A stretch of 64,000 nt of DNA from Armatimonadota bacterium (lineage in GTDB: Bacteria > Armatimonadota > Fimbriimonadia > Fimbriimonadales > Fimbriimonadaceae). Position 1 is the stretch's first letter. Every line of letters starts with the position of its first letter. The position numbers and the translations under genes are program-made. Below the pieces are notes generated by a model. The model saw only the letters and a program-made list of their open reading frames with translations. It searched no databases and was not told the DNA's origin. The DNA lies in assembly GCA_017303935.1 (NCBI GenBank), contig JAFLBD010000002.1, positions 248,001 through 312,000 on the forward strand, given 5' to 3'. Of the stretch, positions 1-7,832 are shown one piece after another.

Positions 1-114
1 CATGAGATCGCCGAGCAAAAGCGCAAGTTGATATTGGTCCGGACGGTCCACGAATCCAGGCTGCTCGCGCAACCGATCGAAAGCGGATTCGATGAGTTCG
101 CGATAGTCTGACAT
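1..114 (-). CDS. N-terminal fragment of a possible DinG/Rad3-family helicase (cut by window edge)
   Basis: Reading leftwards from an ATG at 114-112, 38 codons stay open to the window edge. The fragment starts MSDYRELIESAFDRL and contains RPDQYQLALLLGDLM. That resembles the Q-motif-like segment (R-P-x-Q-x-x-L) that opens DinG/Rad3-type ATP-dependent helicases just before Walker A, but Walker A itself lies outside the window, so the family call is a guess from one short motif. It is divergent from the stress-protein gene, and the two would share the short gap 115-186. Confidence 0.35.
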   Translation of the reverse strand, partial: MSDYRELIESAFDRLREQPGFVDRPDQYQLALLLGDLM

Positions 115-186
115 TCCACACGGATAATGACACGCCGCACACCACAAGAGGGAACACGACCCTCCCCGTCGAACTTAGTAATTGGT

Positions 187-1077
187 ATGAAAGCTGTTTT
201 AGGCGTGGATTTAGCGGGGAACTACCAGTTCGCATTAGACCTCCTAAAGAGGCTTCAAATCCCTGGGTTAGAAGTCGTCGCATTCCATGCGGTGCCTTCC
301 GTTTTGCCCGACGGCGGATTTCCAAGCGTTGGCCCCGCGCATCCGGTTGGCAACATGATCGCCGAACTTCAACAGAACGGTCAGCAGAAACTCGTTGAAG
401 TCAAAGAAGACCTTGATTCAGCAGGAATTCCTTGTGAGGCAGTGCTCGAGTTCGGGGATGCTTGCGCCCAAATTCATGCCTATTGCGATGCACATCCAGT
501 GGAATTAGTGGCGGTTGGAAGCGAGCGCAAATCGGCCTGGGAATCATTCCTTTTTGGAAGCGTCGCCAAGGGTCTGACGATCTCGATGGAAACCAGCCTT
601 TTGGTAGCCGAGCAACCGAAATCCCAGCATGAAGGGCTGAGATTACTCGTTGCCACCGACCATTCTGCGTACGGGGACGAATGCCTCAAGATGATCGCTG
701 GACTCCAGGCAAAAGGAATTGCAAAAATCGATGTCGTTCACGTGATCAATCCGCTTGAAGCTGCGGTTTCTATGGATTTCGGCGGTTATGTTCCAGAGAT
801 CGCATCGGCTGCATTGCAGATGCGTGAACGATCTGTTGCGATGAACGAGGAACTCGCGGAATCACTTTCGGCTCTCGGAGCCGAAGTTGCCACCCACATC
901 TGGCAGGCAGAAAATGGGGTCAAAAACGCCATCGTGGAATGCGCAAAGTCTCTCGAATCCGACTTGGTGGTGGTAGGAGCCCAGGGTCACGGCTTTGTTG
1001 AGCGCAAATTGATGGGCTCAACATCGTATGACCTTGTCGTTGACACGGATCTGTCCGTGCTGATCCTCCGAAAATAG
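187..1077 (+). CDS. universal stress protein, two UspA domains in tandem
   Basis: About 296 residues from the ATG at 187. Two UspA-type folds follow each other: residues 1-140 begin MKAVLGVDLAGNYQ, and residues 150-296 begin LRLLVATDHSAYGD. The second ends with the ATP-binding-type loop VVVGAQGHGFVERKLMGS followed by the terminal beta strand SVLILRK. The first domain has only a weaker version of that loop (VAVGSERKSAWESFLFGS), so nucleotide binding is more likely in the second. An in-frame ATG at 127 would add 20 residues of Pro/Arg/Thr-rich sequence unlike the family, so 187 is preferred; neither start has a clear ribosome-binding site. UspA proteins respond to starvation and stress in the cytoplasm. 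It stands alone. Confidence 0.85.
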   Translation: MKAVLGVDLAGNYQFALDLLKRLQIPGLEVVAFHAVPSVLPDGGFPSVGPAHPVGNMIAELQQNGQQKLVEVKEDLDSAGIPCEAVLEFGDACAQIHAYCDAHPVELVAVGSERKSAWESFLFGSVAKGLTISMETSLLVAEQPKSQHEGLRLLVATDHSAYGDECLKMIAGLQAKGIAKIDVVHVINPLEAAVSMDFGGYVPEIASAALQMRERSVAMNEELAESLSALGAEVATHIWQAENGVKNAIVECAKSLESDLVVVGAQGHGFVERKLMGSTSYDLVVDTDLSVLILRK

Positions 1078-1095
1078 GTTCACAATGTTGACTGC

Positions 1096-2355
1096 ATGTC
1101 AACGATGATCAAAGTGGCACACGACTTTAGCTGCGGATGGTGCTGGATTGGGATCAACCAAGTTCGAAAGCTCGAGCAAGAGTTCGACGTGGAATTCGAT
1201 TTTGTGGGGTACGAGCTCTTTCCAGAATCGATGGAATGGCCCGAATCTCATCCGAAATCGGTAAATCCAAACCGCCCGGAGACACCCAGTCGCTTTGATT
1301 TGGCAATGGCTGCAGCAGAACTGCCACCGGTTGCGCCGAACCGCCCATCGCAAATGCGTACTTTCTTAACACATCAAGCCGTAGAGTTCGCGCGGCAATC
1401 CAACGGATCGCATCGCAAGCTCATTGAACGGCTCTATGACGCGACTTGGCAGCACGCTATCGACATCAATTCGGTACAAGCTCTTCGCCTATTTGCGACC
1501 GGGCTTGGGCTCGATCTTGAAGAAATGGAGCGAGCCATTGTCGAGCGCCGATATCGCGATCAAGTCATCGAATATGACGATCCTGCCTATGCGTCTGGCG
1601 TGTACAACTTGCCTACGTTCTTCATCGGTGAGGCAAAGTTTGCCGAGCAACCGATTGGCGTATTGCGTGAAGCGCTTCAGAAAGTCGCTCGAAGAAGGGA
1701 GAATTTCGAACTCGCGGAACCTCTCACATCCACCCAGCAAGACCGTCCTGCGGTCATCAATTGCATGATCTCCACCCTGGACGGCAAGATCGTTTTGGGC
1801 GAACGGACTGATCCGGTGGCAAATCTCGGAAGTGGCTTTGATCACCGGCGAATGCGGTTCCTAGAATCGAAATGTGATGCGGTGATGATCGGGGCCGGGA
1901 CGCTGCGAGCTACACCAGGGGTTTGGTTTGATGCCAGCCTTTACCGCATTGTCGTCACTGAATCGGGGGACATCAACACCAGCCAAAGATTCTTTACGGA
2001 CAACCTCAAGAAGGTGATTGTGATTTCGCCGCTGGTGCCCGAAGACCTACCACACGGCGCCCATCACGTCAAGTTGACATCTTGGAATGAAGCTCTCAAG
2101 GAGCTCAAGGACCGGTTTGGAATTCAACGAGTCTTGCTAGAAGGCGGGAGCAAACTCAACGCCGCGCTCTACCATGAAGACCTGGTCGATGAGCTATTTC
2201 TTACCGTAGCACCTAAGATCAAACTCGGTGAAAATGTGCCGACCATTGCTGATGGAATTCCATTTGGAATCAATGAGGTGACGCAGTGGAGACTCAAATC
2301 CACTTTGGTCCAGGAAGATGAGGTTTTCCTCAACTATATTCGCCACCGCTCGTAG
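1096..2355 (+). CDS. fusion: FrnE-like DsbA oxidoreductase domain + RibD C-terminal reductase domain
   Basis: 419 residues in two halves. Residues 1-200 are a DsbA/FrnE-type thioredoxin fold. The redox motif CGWC (C13, C16) sits in DFSCGWCWIG, and a cis-proline strand LPTFFIG lies near residue 175. Residues 205-415 match the RibD_C / dihydrofolate-reductase-like fold: INCMISTLDGKIV, then DAVMIGAGTLRATPG, then LLEGGSKLNAALYHEDLVDE. RibD_C proteins reduce the ribosyl-pyrimidine intermediate of riboflavin synthesis or related NADPH substrates. No deaminase domain is present, so this is not a complete RibD. I see no frameshift at the junction, so I read it as one fused gene. Whether the halves act on a common substrate is unknown. 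Confidence 0.8.
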   Translation: MSTMIKVAHDFSCGWCWIGINQVRKLEQEFDVEFDFVGYELFPESMEWPESHPKSVNPNRPETPSRFDLAMAAAELPPVAPNRPSQMRTFLTHQAVEFARQSNGSHRKLIERLYDATWQHAIDINSVQALRLFATGLGLDLEEMERAIVERRYRDQVIEYDDPAYASGVYNLPTFFIGEAKFAEQPIGVLREALQKVARRRENFELAEPLTSTQQDRPAVINCMISTLDGKIVLGERTDPVANLGSGFDHRRMRFLESKCDAVMIGAGTLRATPGVWFDASLYRIVVTESGDINTSQRFFTDNLKKVIVISPLVPEDLPHGAHHVKLTSWNEALKELKDRFGIQRVLLEGGSKLNAALYHEDLVDELFLTVAPKIKLGENVPTIADGIPFGINEVTQWRLKSTLVQEDEVFLNYIRHRS

Positions 2356-2369
2356 AAGCTAAAGGAATC

Positions 2370-3509
2370 ATGCGTCCACTCGGCGTAGGCACTTTTTTAA
2401 AGCGAAATTCAGGCAAGACGGTGCCACTGGTGGCGGTGATCGTGCTGGCCGTGATGCTGATCTGCGCGATTGTTTCGCTCATCAACAGCATTCCGTTTAG
2501 CGTCAAAACGATCTACAAGTATTCCAGCTACATGATGGGAGTGACGCCACGCGGGGACGCTGGCATGACTCCTCAACTCCGATCCATCTTTGCCAAAGAA
2601 GCCCCGGTACCGATTGGACGGATCGCAACCTGTCGAGCAAGCGATACCGAAGTTCGCAGTATCGTCGGCAAGTGGCAATTTGCGGTGATTGCGCTATCGA
2701 ACGACGATATGAAGTTCACCCTGGACCGGATGGGTGTAACTAAGATTGAGGGTCGACTTCCCAAAGAAGGTGCCGCCGAAGCTGTCATAAGTGAACCGGT
2801 TTCTCGAAACTTGAAGCTCAAGGTCGGGGACGTGCTACTCGAGCCAGATAATCCAGATGCCTTCTCACCGCAAAAGGTCAAAGTGGTGGGGATCGCCCAA
2901 ACCAAAGAGTGGGTGATGTTGGCCGATCTAGACTACTACCGAGTCAACCATTTCCCGCCGATTGATTTGCTGCTTGTCTTTGCGAAGGATCTGAAGGATC
3001 AGCCCAAGCTCGACGCGTGGGCGGTAGAGCGATTCAAAGGCGAGCGAGCCAGAGTGCTCGCATTCCAAGAGGTCGAAAAGAGCGCCAATGAAATGTTTAA
3101 GACGCTGTATCTGATTCTGGATGTGGTGATCGGGACACTTGTCGTTGTGATCACCATCATGATGGGGATGCTGATCAACATCTATCTCAGCCAGCGGACG
3201 CAAGAATTCGCTCTATTGCAGGCTCTCGGCTATTCCCGGTCGGCGCTCATCCGTCGAGTGGCAATGGAGACACTGGCGGTCGTGGTTGGAGGCTGGATGC
3301 TTGGAGTACTAGCAGCCATTGGATTGCTCAAGTTGGTGGACATCACCTTGATGTATCCGAACGCCTACGCGCTCGAATCGCTAGATCAGTCTGCGCTGAA
3401 ATACACTTTCCCGGTTCCGCTAGCCATCCTCGCGGTGGCACTCGCCACGCTCTATTTCAGATTCAAGAAATTCGATCCGGTCGGAGTGGTGGAAAGGAGG
3501 CTAGTATGA
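2370..3509 (+). CDS. FtsX/MacB-family ABC transporter permease
   Basis: 379 residues. It has one transmembrane helix near residues 17-40, then a large periplasmic domain (about 45-240) of MacB-PCD type. The FtsX core follows, with three helices at about 245-272, 300-325 and 345-365. Between them lies TQEFALLQALGYSRSALIR, the cytoplasmic coupling segment of this family. The stop overlaps the ATG of the ATPase gene by 4 nt (ATGA), so the two are translated together. Permeases of this type (LolC/E, MacB) move lipoproteins, lipids or peptides by mechanotransmission rather than through a channel. No periplasmic adaptor gene is adjacent and the substrate cannot be told. Confidence 0.85.
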   Translation: MRPLGVGTFLKRNSGKTVPLVAVIVLAVMLICAIVSLINSIPFSVKTIYKYSSYMMGVTPRGDAGMTPQLRSIFAKEAPVPIGRIATCRASDTEVRSIVGKWQFAVIALSNDDMKFTLDRMGVTKIEGRLPKEGAAEAVISEPVSRNLKLKVGDVLLEPDNPDAFSPQKVKVVGIAQTKEWVMLADLDYYRVNHFPPIDLLLVFAKDLKDQPKLDAWAVERFKGERARVLAFQEVEKSANEMFKTLYLILDVVIGTLVVVITIMMGMLINIYLSQRTQEFALLQALGYSRSALIRRVAMETLAVVVGGWMLGVLAAIGLLKLVDITLMYPNAYALESLDQSALKYTFPVPLAILAVALATLYFRFKKFDPVGVVERRLV

Positions 3510-4153
3510 TCCGAATCGAAGAAGCGAGCTTGCGCTACATGGACCACGGCAAAGAACTTTTTGCCGTCCATCAACTGAGCCTTGAGCTCAAAGAAGGCGA
3601 GTTCTTAGGAATTTTGGGGCCAAGCGGGAGCGGCAAGAGTTCGCTGCTCTACCTGTTGTCCGGGCTCAAAATTCCAACATCAGGCAAGGTCCATTACGGC
3701 GGGGTCGATTTTCAAGCGCTGCCCGAAGCCGAACGTGCTCGAATCCGAATTCAGGATTTCGGGTTTGTGTTCCAATATCCATACTTGCTCGGCTATTTAT
3801 CCGCGCTGGAGAACGTGGTACTGGCCCGGCCAGACCGGGATCGAACGGACGAGGCGCGCCAGTTGCTCACCGATCTTGGACTGGGCAAGAAGATGCACCG
3901 AATGCCCCACGAACTCAGCGGCGGCGAGCGACAACGGCTTTGTGTGGCTCGCGCACTTCTGGGTCAGCCCAAGGTGATCTTTGCAGACGAGCCAACCGCA
4001 AACCTCGATCATAAAAATGGCATTCAGGTTGTGCAGCTCTTGAATGATCACCGAAAATCCGGCGCGCTAGTGATGGTCACCCACGACCCCTCGATGTTGG
4101 AGTCGGCTTCGCGCATCGTCCGGCTTGAAGACGGCGAAATCCATTCGAATTAA
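3506..4153 (+). CDS. LolD-type ABC transporter ATP-binding protein
   Basis: 215 residues, normal for the LolD/MacB ATPase family. Walker A is GPSGSGKS at residues 38-45. The Q-loop is in FVFQYPYLLGYLSALENV, the signature is LSGGERQRLCVARAL, Walker B is VIFADEPTANLD, and the switch His is in VMVTHDP. The start overlaps the permease stop by 4 nt, so it surely energises that permease as a homodimer. No other ABC component is present nearby. The strong promoter of the polyamine genes follows only about 100 nt after the stop, with no obvious intrinsic terminator between. Confidence 0.9.
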   Translation: MIRIEEASLRYMDHGKELFAVHQLSLELKEGEFLGILGPSGSGKSSLLYLLSGLKIPTSGKVHYGGVDFQALPEAERARIRIQDFGFVFQYPYLLGYLSALENVVLARPDRDRTDEARQLLTDLGLGKKMHRMPHELSGGERQRLCVARALLGQPKVIFADEPTANLDHKNGIQVVQLLNDHRKSGALVMVTHDPSMLESASRIVRLEDGEIHSN

Positions 4154-4248
4154 CGATAGGACTCTCAGCAGTTTGGCGCAACAATTGCGGAGTCAAAAGG
4201 GTCTATCAACTCGTCTTTGTTGGATTTACTAGGAAATTGCTTTCCAAG

Positions 4249-4277
4249 TTGACAATAAGACAGGTGGAAGGTACACT
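4249..4277 (+). promoter_or_regulatory. strong sigma-70-type promoter of the polyamine genes
   Basis: A perfect -35 TTGACA (4249-4254) is followed after exactly 17 nt by TACACT (4272-4277). Transcription would start near 4284, about 170 nt before the first plausible start of the AdoMet decarboxylase reading frame (GTG 4457) and about 540 nt before the ATG that matches the family N-terminus (4826). It is the best consensus promoter I found in the window. Confidence 0.7.
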
Positions 4278-4283
4278 TCCGCT

Positions 4284-4456
4284 CCGCGTCTGAGGGGGGT
4301 CTTCGAACTTTTCTTGAAGAGAGTAAGCAAACCCAGGGGCGCTAATCATCGGGAGTTTATGAGCTAGCAAAGAATGACAAAACACGGACTGGTTTCTGGC
4401 GCGGGTTATGCCGCGGGGCTGGTTAATCTTACAGCGATCGCCAAGGAGATTATTTC
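4284..4456 (+). other. leader of the speH transcript, function unknown
   Basis: Roughly 170 nt between the predicted transcription start and the first Shine-Dalgarno (AAGGAG, 4442-4447). It contains a short ORF, ATG 4374 to TGA 4583 (69 codons), that overlaps the decarboxylase frame and ends in an ATGA overlap with an in-frame ATG at 4580. I compared it by eye with SAM-I, SAM-IV, SAH, guanidine (ykkC), c-di-GMP and c-di-AMP riboswitch consensus elements and found no match. It could be a control leader or untranslated filler. Confidence 0.35.
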
Positions 4457-5185
4457 GTGGGATGTCAAGCAACGCTCATCAACGTTCACCCGGTTTGGTC
4501 GTCAGGTCCGGTTTCTATCTTTGCTTCCAGCATCGACCCGGCACAACTTTCCTGTTTCAGGAAACCCGCCTTGGCAACTATGATCCTCCTCACACTAGCT
4601 AGCGCGTCTTTGTGCGCCGTACTCGCCCCTGCTGCCTCTTCGGCACGCATTTCGTTGTTCCAGCGACTCTTCGGTCGCCGAGCTACCCGAGAATCGGTGG
4701 CTTTTGCTCCTCCACGAATCACATCGGACGAAGGTTGGACCTTCATCCAGTGCGAGGATGCCAAGTCATTCTTGGATTGGATCGGCCGAGATCAGGAAGG
4801 GCTGCCTTTCCGAGATGGAGAGCCGATGTCACTCGGATCTCACGTTTTGATCGAAATGTATGATTGCGATCAAGACAGCCTGAAACTCGAAGACACTGTC
4901 GGTGATGCCATGCGCGACGCCGCCGTGAATTCGAAGGCAACTGTTGTCGCAGAATCGTTCCACGAGTTCAAGCCGTGGGGTGTTTCGGGTGCGGTCATCA
5001 TCCAAGAATCGCACTACACGATCCACACCTGGCCCGAGCATGGGTACGCCGCTGTAGACCTGTTCTACTGTGGTGGCACCGTCCACGTGCACAACGCGGT
5101 TGACACCTTGATGGACCGGTTCAAACCAGGCCGAATCAAGTTCCTTGTCGTCCGCCGAGGACGCGAGAACGAAGTCGCCGGCTAA
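4457..5185 (+). CDS. speH: S-adenosylmethionine decarboxylase proenzyme with N-terminal extension or leader
   Basis: The last 119 residues, from ATG 4826, are a complete bacterial AdoMet decarboxylase (SpeH/class 1B). The core runs MSLGSHVLIEMYDCDQD, then the self-cleavage site ESHYTIHTWPEHGYAA, then VDLFYCGG. Counted from 4826 the pyruvoyl-forming Ser is residue 62, almost the family position. The enzyme makes decarboxylated SAM, the aminopropyl donor for the synthase next door. The frame stays open upstream. GTG 4457 has a strong Shine-Dalgarno (AAGGAG, 9-nt spacing), ATG 4580 has none but overlaps an upstream ORF stop, and ATG 4826 has GGAGA 5 nt before it. The 123 extra residues look protein-like (GWTFIQCEDAKSFLDWIG) but match no domain I know. 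The start is therefore uncertain. Confidence 0.85.
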   Translation: MGCQATLINVHPVWSSGPVSIFASSIDPAQLSCFRKPALATMILLTLASASLCAVLAPAASSARISLFQRLFGRRATRESVAFAPPRITSDEGWTFIQCEDAKSFLDWIGRDQEGLPFRDGEPMSLGSHVLIEMYDCDQDSLKLEDTVGDAMRDAAVNSKATVVAESFHEFKPWGVSGAVIIQESHYTIHTWPEHGYAAVDLFYCGGTVHVHNAVDTLMDRFKPGRIKFLVVRRGRENEVAG

Positions 5186-5272
5186 ATCGATTCTCACCAC
5201 TTTGGGCTCCAAGGACGGACTGTTCTTGGGGCTCTCTTCATGACCCCAAGACTCTAAAATCAACTTAAATCA

Positions 5273-6196
5273 ATGCATAGCGACGCCACTGGAATGTTCA
5301 TTACCGAAACACACACCGATGCTGCCATCTGGATGTTTCGAGTTAGCAAGATGCTCCTTGAAGGAAGCACCCAATTTCAAACCTACCAAATCTGCGAAGT
5401 CCCGCGGTTCGGTAAGAGCCTATTCCTGGACTACAACATCCAAACCAGCTTGATGGATGAGCATGTGTTCCACGAATGCATGACTCAACCAGCTATGACC
5501 CTGCATCCAAACCCGAAGAAGGTTGTGGTTTGCGGTGGTGGCGAAGGCGCGACGCTCCGAGAAGCCCTCAAGCACAACACTGTCGAAGAAGCGGTCATGG
5601 TCGATATCGACGAAGAGCTGGTGGATATGGTCAAGGTACACATGCCGGAATGGCACCAAGGCGCCTTTGAAGATAAGCGAACCACCTTGCTGCACACTGA
5701 TGCACGAGCATGGCTCGCCGATCACAAGGGCGCAAACTACGATGTCGTCCTCAGCGACTTGCCAAACCCTCACGAAGAAGGACCTGGCCAGATGCTCTTC
5801 ACCAAGGAGTATTTCCAGATCGCGGCCGATGCAATGAGCGATGACGGCGTGTTCGCGATGCAAGCAGGTACTGCAAACCAGAACTATCCAGAATGCATGC
5901 TGAGCTGCATCAAGACGCTTGAAAGCATGGATTGCTTCGAGTACGTTGCGGGATACTACGGTATCGTCACTACTTTCTTCCAGCCTTGGGGATTTGTGCT
6001 CGCCAGCAAGAAGTACGATCCAAAGGCTCTGAGCCCAGAAGAAATCGCAAAGCGGTTTGCAGCGCGAGGCGTGAAGACCCGGTATTACACACCCGACTTC
6101 CACTCTGCAGTGTTCAACCTTCCCCCGTACTTAATGGAGCAATGGGACAAGGCCAGAATTCTTACTGATGCCGACCCGTTTGTTTGGACGGCATAA
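5273..6196 (+). CDS. speE: spermidine synthase-family aminopropyltransferase
   Basis: 307 residues. A small N-terminal beta domain (residues 1-70) is followed by a Rossmann methyltransferase-like fold. It has the nucleotide loop VVCGGGEGATLRE, the acidic VDIDEELV, and the active-site segment VLSDLPNPHEEGPG. It transfers the aminopropyl group of decarboxylated SAM (from the preceding gene) to a diamine or agmatine. SDLPNPHEEGP differs from the common DSTDP motif of spermidine synthases, so the acceptor could be agmatine or a longer polyamine. ATG 5273 has no Shine-Dalgarno; TAAAAT at 5255-5260 may be a -10 box giving a very short leader. Confidence 0.85.
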   Translation: MHSDATGMFITETHTDAAIWMFRVSKMLLEGSTQFQTYQICEVPRFGKSLFLDYNIQTSLMDEHVFHECMTQPAMTLHPNPKKVVVCGGGEGATLREALKHNTVEEAVMVDIDEELVDMVKVHMPEWHQGAFEDKRTTLLHTDARAWLADHKGANYDVVLSDLPNPHEEGPGQMLFTKEYFQIAADAMSDDGVFAMQAGTANQNYPECMLSCIKTLESMDCFEYVAGYYGIVTTFFQPWGFVLASKKYDPKALSPEEIAKRFAARGVKTRYYTPDFHSAVFNLPPYLMEQWDKARILTDADPFVWTA

Positions 6197-6206
6197 CGCG
6201 TCTAGG

Positions 6207-6235
6207 GCTGGGGTCAGAGTTAGATCCCAGCCCAG
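6207..6235 (+). other. strong hairpin between speE and the next gene
   Basis: GGGCTGGG (6207-6214) pairs perfectly with CCCAGCCC (6228-6235) around a 13-nt loop, 10 nt after the speE stop. No T-tract follows, so it is not a standard terminator. It may protect the 3' end of the speHE message or cause partial termination before the small gene at 6248. Confidence 0.45.
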
Positions 6236-6247
6236 GATAAATAAACA

Positions 6248-6556
6248 ATGGTGTTTCGCAGAATCTACTGGGTGGTCGAAGACCTCAACTCAACTAACTC
6301 CAGCGTACGTGGAGTGTTTACCAGCGTCGCAGACTTGACCGATCGCTTGATCGCCGAACTGAAGACAAGCGATCATATTCGGCTATCGCTGATGCGCCTC
6401 GACAAAGACCACGGAACGCTTGGGAGTTGGAATTCTCCTGACTTCAAGAGCTTGATTGATGACCTCAATGAGTTTATTGCGACTGGCGAATTCACCTACG
6501 ACGAGTGCCACGGATTGGCGCAATCTCTCAGCGAAAAATTTATGGTGCCTGCCTAA
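6248..6556 (+). CDS. hypothetical protein, 102 aa
   Basis: A small soluble protein beginning MVFRRIYWVVEDLNSTN, with an acidic helical tail (DDLNEFIATGEFTYDE). It has no signal peptide or membrane segment, and I do not recognise its family. It lies 51 nt after speE, beyond a hairpin, and is followed by a strong terminator, so it may be the last gene of the polyamine transcript. Codon use matches the neighbours, which favours a real gene. There is no clear Shine-Dalgarno. Confidence 0.65.
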   Translation: MVFRRIYWVVEDLNSTNSSVRGVFTSVADLTDRLIAELKTSDHIRLSLMRLDKDHGTLGSWNSPDFKSLIDDLNEFIATGEFTYDECHGLAQSLSEKFMVPA

Positions 6557-6578
6557 CCGGCCACGTCGAAAGCAAAAG

Positions 6579-6614
6579 AATAGCCAGCCTCCTTTCGAAG
6601 GCTGGCTATTTTGT
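6579..6614 (+). terminator. bidirectional intrinsic terminator
   Basis: AATAGCCAGCCT (6579-6590) pairs perfectly with AGGCTGGCTATT (6599-6610), a 12-bp stem followed by TTTTG. On the other strand the stem is followed by CTTTTGC. It lies between convergent genes (6556 plus, 6632 minus) and can serve both. Confidence 0.85.
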
Positions 6615-6631
6615 TCTGGGATCAGCTGAGC

Positions 6632-7696
6632 TTAGTTAGAGCCGGCCGGCTTCTCTTCGTTTGTCGGGCTACCCTCGCCAGTCATTGTGCCGGTACCTTT
6701 GTTCTTGTCTTCTTCGGCAGCCTTATCCAAGGACTCCATCGCAGCCTTCCAAGGCTTTTCGAGTTCCTTTTCGTAGATGCTGATCTTGGCGTTCTTCAAC
6801 TTGTCGAGCAGTCGCTTGTCCAAGTCGTTTGCCGTTAGACCCTTTTGGACAGCAAGCTGTCGCTTGATCCATTGGCGATCCACATCTCGTGGCTCTTTCT
6901 TGATTTCTTGCTGTCGATCTTCGATGAAGAATCGTGCCCAACCATCGCTGAGCTTGACCCATTCGGTGGTCTTGCCTTCTGGAGTGTTGAGAAGCAAGTC
7001 TCGAATATCGGCGGAAGGAATCATGCCTGGCACGCGTTGTGGGAATCGGCCTTGGCTTTCCTTTGCTCCCGGAGCATCGCTGTATCGCGTTGCAACGGTG
7101 GAGAACGTGGTGCCTTGGTCAAGAGCGCGGTCGACGTCTCGCTTGGTTCGCTCTTCCTTCACAAACACCCAGAGGGCATCTACCGTGGTTGGAATCGTGA
7201 ACATCTGCGGGTTGTTCTTGATCTGAGCGTCGACTTCAGCATCGGTGATTGTGATGCCCTTGGTCAACAGCATTTCGCGAGCAAGGTCAACCTTCAAGCT
7301 GCTTCGAATTTGGTCCAGGGTCAGTCCCTTTTCCATCAACTGGCTGATGAAGTTCTCATCGCGCTTGCGTTGGAATTCGACTTCCTTATTGATCTGATCC
7401 TTGGTTGGCTCAACCTTCATGTCCTTGGCGAGCTGCATAATCACGCGTTGGCGGATCATGTCCTGCAAGCCTTGGAAAGCTAGGGTCTCAGCCACAGGTG
7501 CGGCAACGACAGAACCATTGTCTGCAACGATCTGAACTTCAGGTTTGACCTTCAGATAGTCGTAGAACTCCTTCATGGTGATTGCTTCACCGTTGACATC
7601 GGCAAGCTTTTCTTCTTTTTGGCAGCCAGTTGCGCCAAAGAGTGCCACCGAAACCAGGCCTAACAAGCCAAGTTGATGCAAAATCGTTTTGTTCAT
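6632..7696 (-). CDS. PrsA/SurA-like lipoprotein foldase (parvulin-type peptidyl-prolyl isomerase)
   Basis: 354 residues. A lipoprotein signal is followed by the lipobox GATGC, with acylated Cys25. Residues 30-170 form the SurA_N-type helical chaperone domain (MKEFYDYLK, VIMQLAKDMKVEPTKDQIN). Residues 190-290 resemble a parvulin domain: ATRYSDAPGAKESQGRFPQ, then DLLLNTPEGKTTEWVKLSDGWA. The tail after 330 is Gly/Thr/Asn-rich and low in complexity. Such proteins assist folding of exported proteins on the outer face of the membrane. The parvulin core is divergent, so chaperone activity may matter more than isomerase activity. It is monocistronic, converging on the polyamine genes. Confidence 0.8.
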   Translation of the reverse strand: MNKTILHQLGLLGLVSVALFGATGCQKEEKLADVNGEAITMKEFYDYLKVKPEVQIVADNGSVVAAPVAETLAFQGLQDMIRQRVIMQLAKDMKVEPTKDQINKEVEFQRKRDENFISQLMEKGLTLDQIRSSLKVDLAREMLLTKGITITDAEVDAQIKNNPQMFTIPTTVDALWVFVKEERTKRDVDRALDQGTTFSTVATRYSDAPGAKESQGRFPQRVPGMIPSADIRDLLLNTPEGKTTEWVKLSDGWARFFIEDRQQEIKKEPRDVDRQWIKRQLAVQKGLTANDLDKRLLDKLKNAKISIYEKELEKPWKAAMESLDKAAEEDKNKGTGTMTGEGSPTNEEKPAGSN

Positions 7697-7832
7697 AGAT
7701 TCAAAAATCCCAGATTGACCCGTAAGAGTACCAGGTACAAGGCGTTCCCGGGCCTCTTCTCACAACGCAAAACATGCGCCAAAAGTGCCTGATCTGAAAT
7801 AAGAATCGGTGAAAACCTAGGAAAAATGAAGG

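Noticed and set aside
4284-4456. Riboswitch in the speH leader
   Set aside because: By-eye comparison with SAM, SAH, guanidine, c-di-GMP, c-di-AMP and THF consensus elements gave no match. An Rfam covariance search would be decisive.
4374-4583. 69-codon ORF upstream of speH
   Set aside because: Not listed as a gene: it has no Shine-Dalgarno and overlaps the speH frame with its better ribosome-binding site. It is kept only as part of the leader finding.
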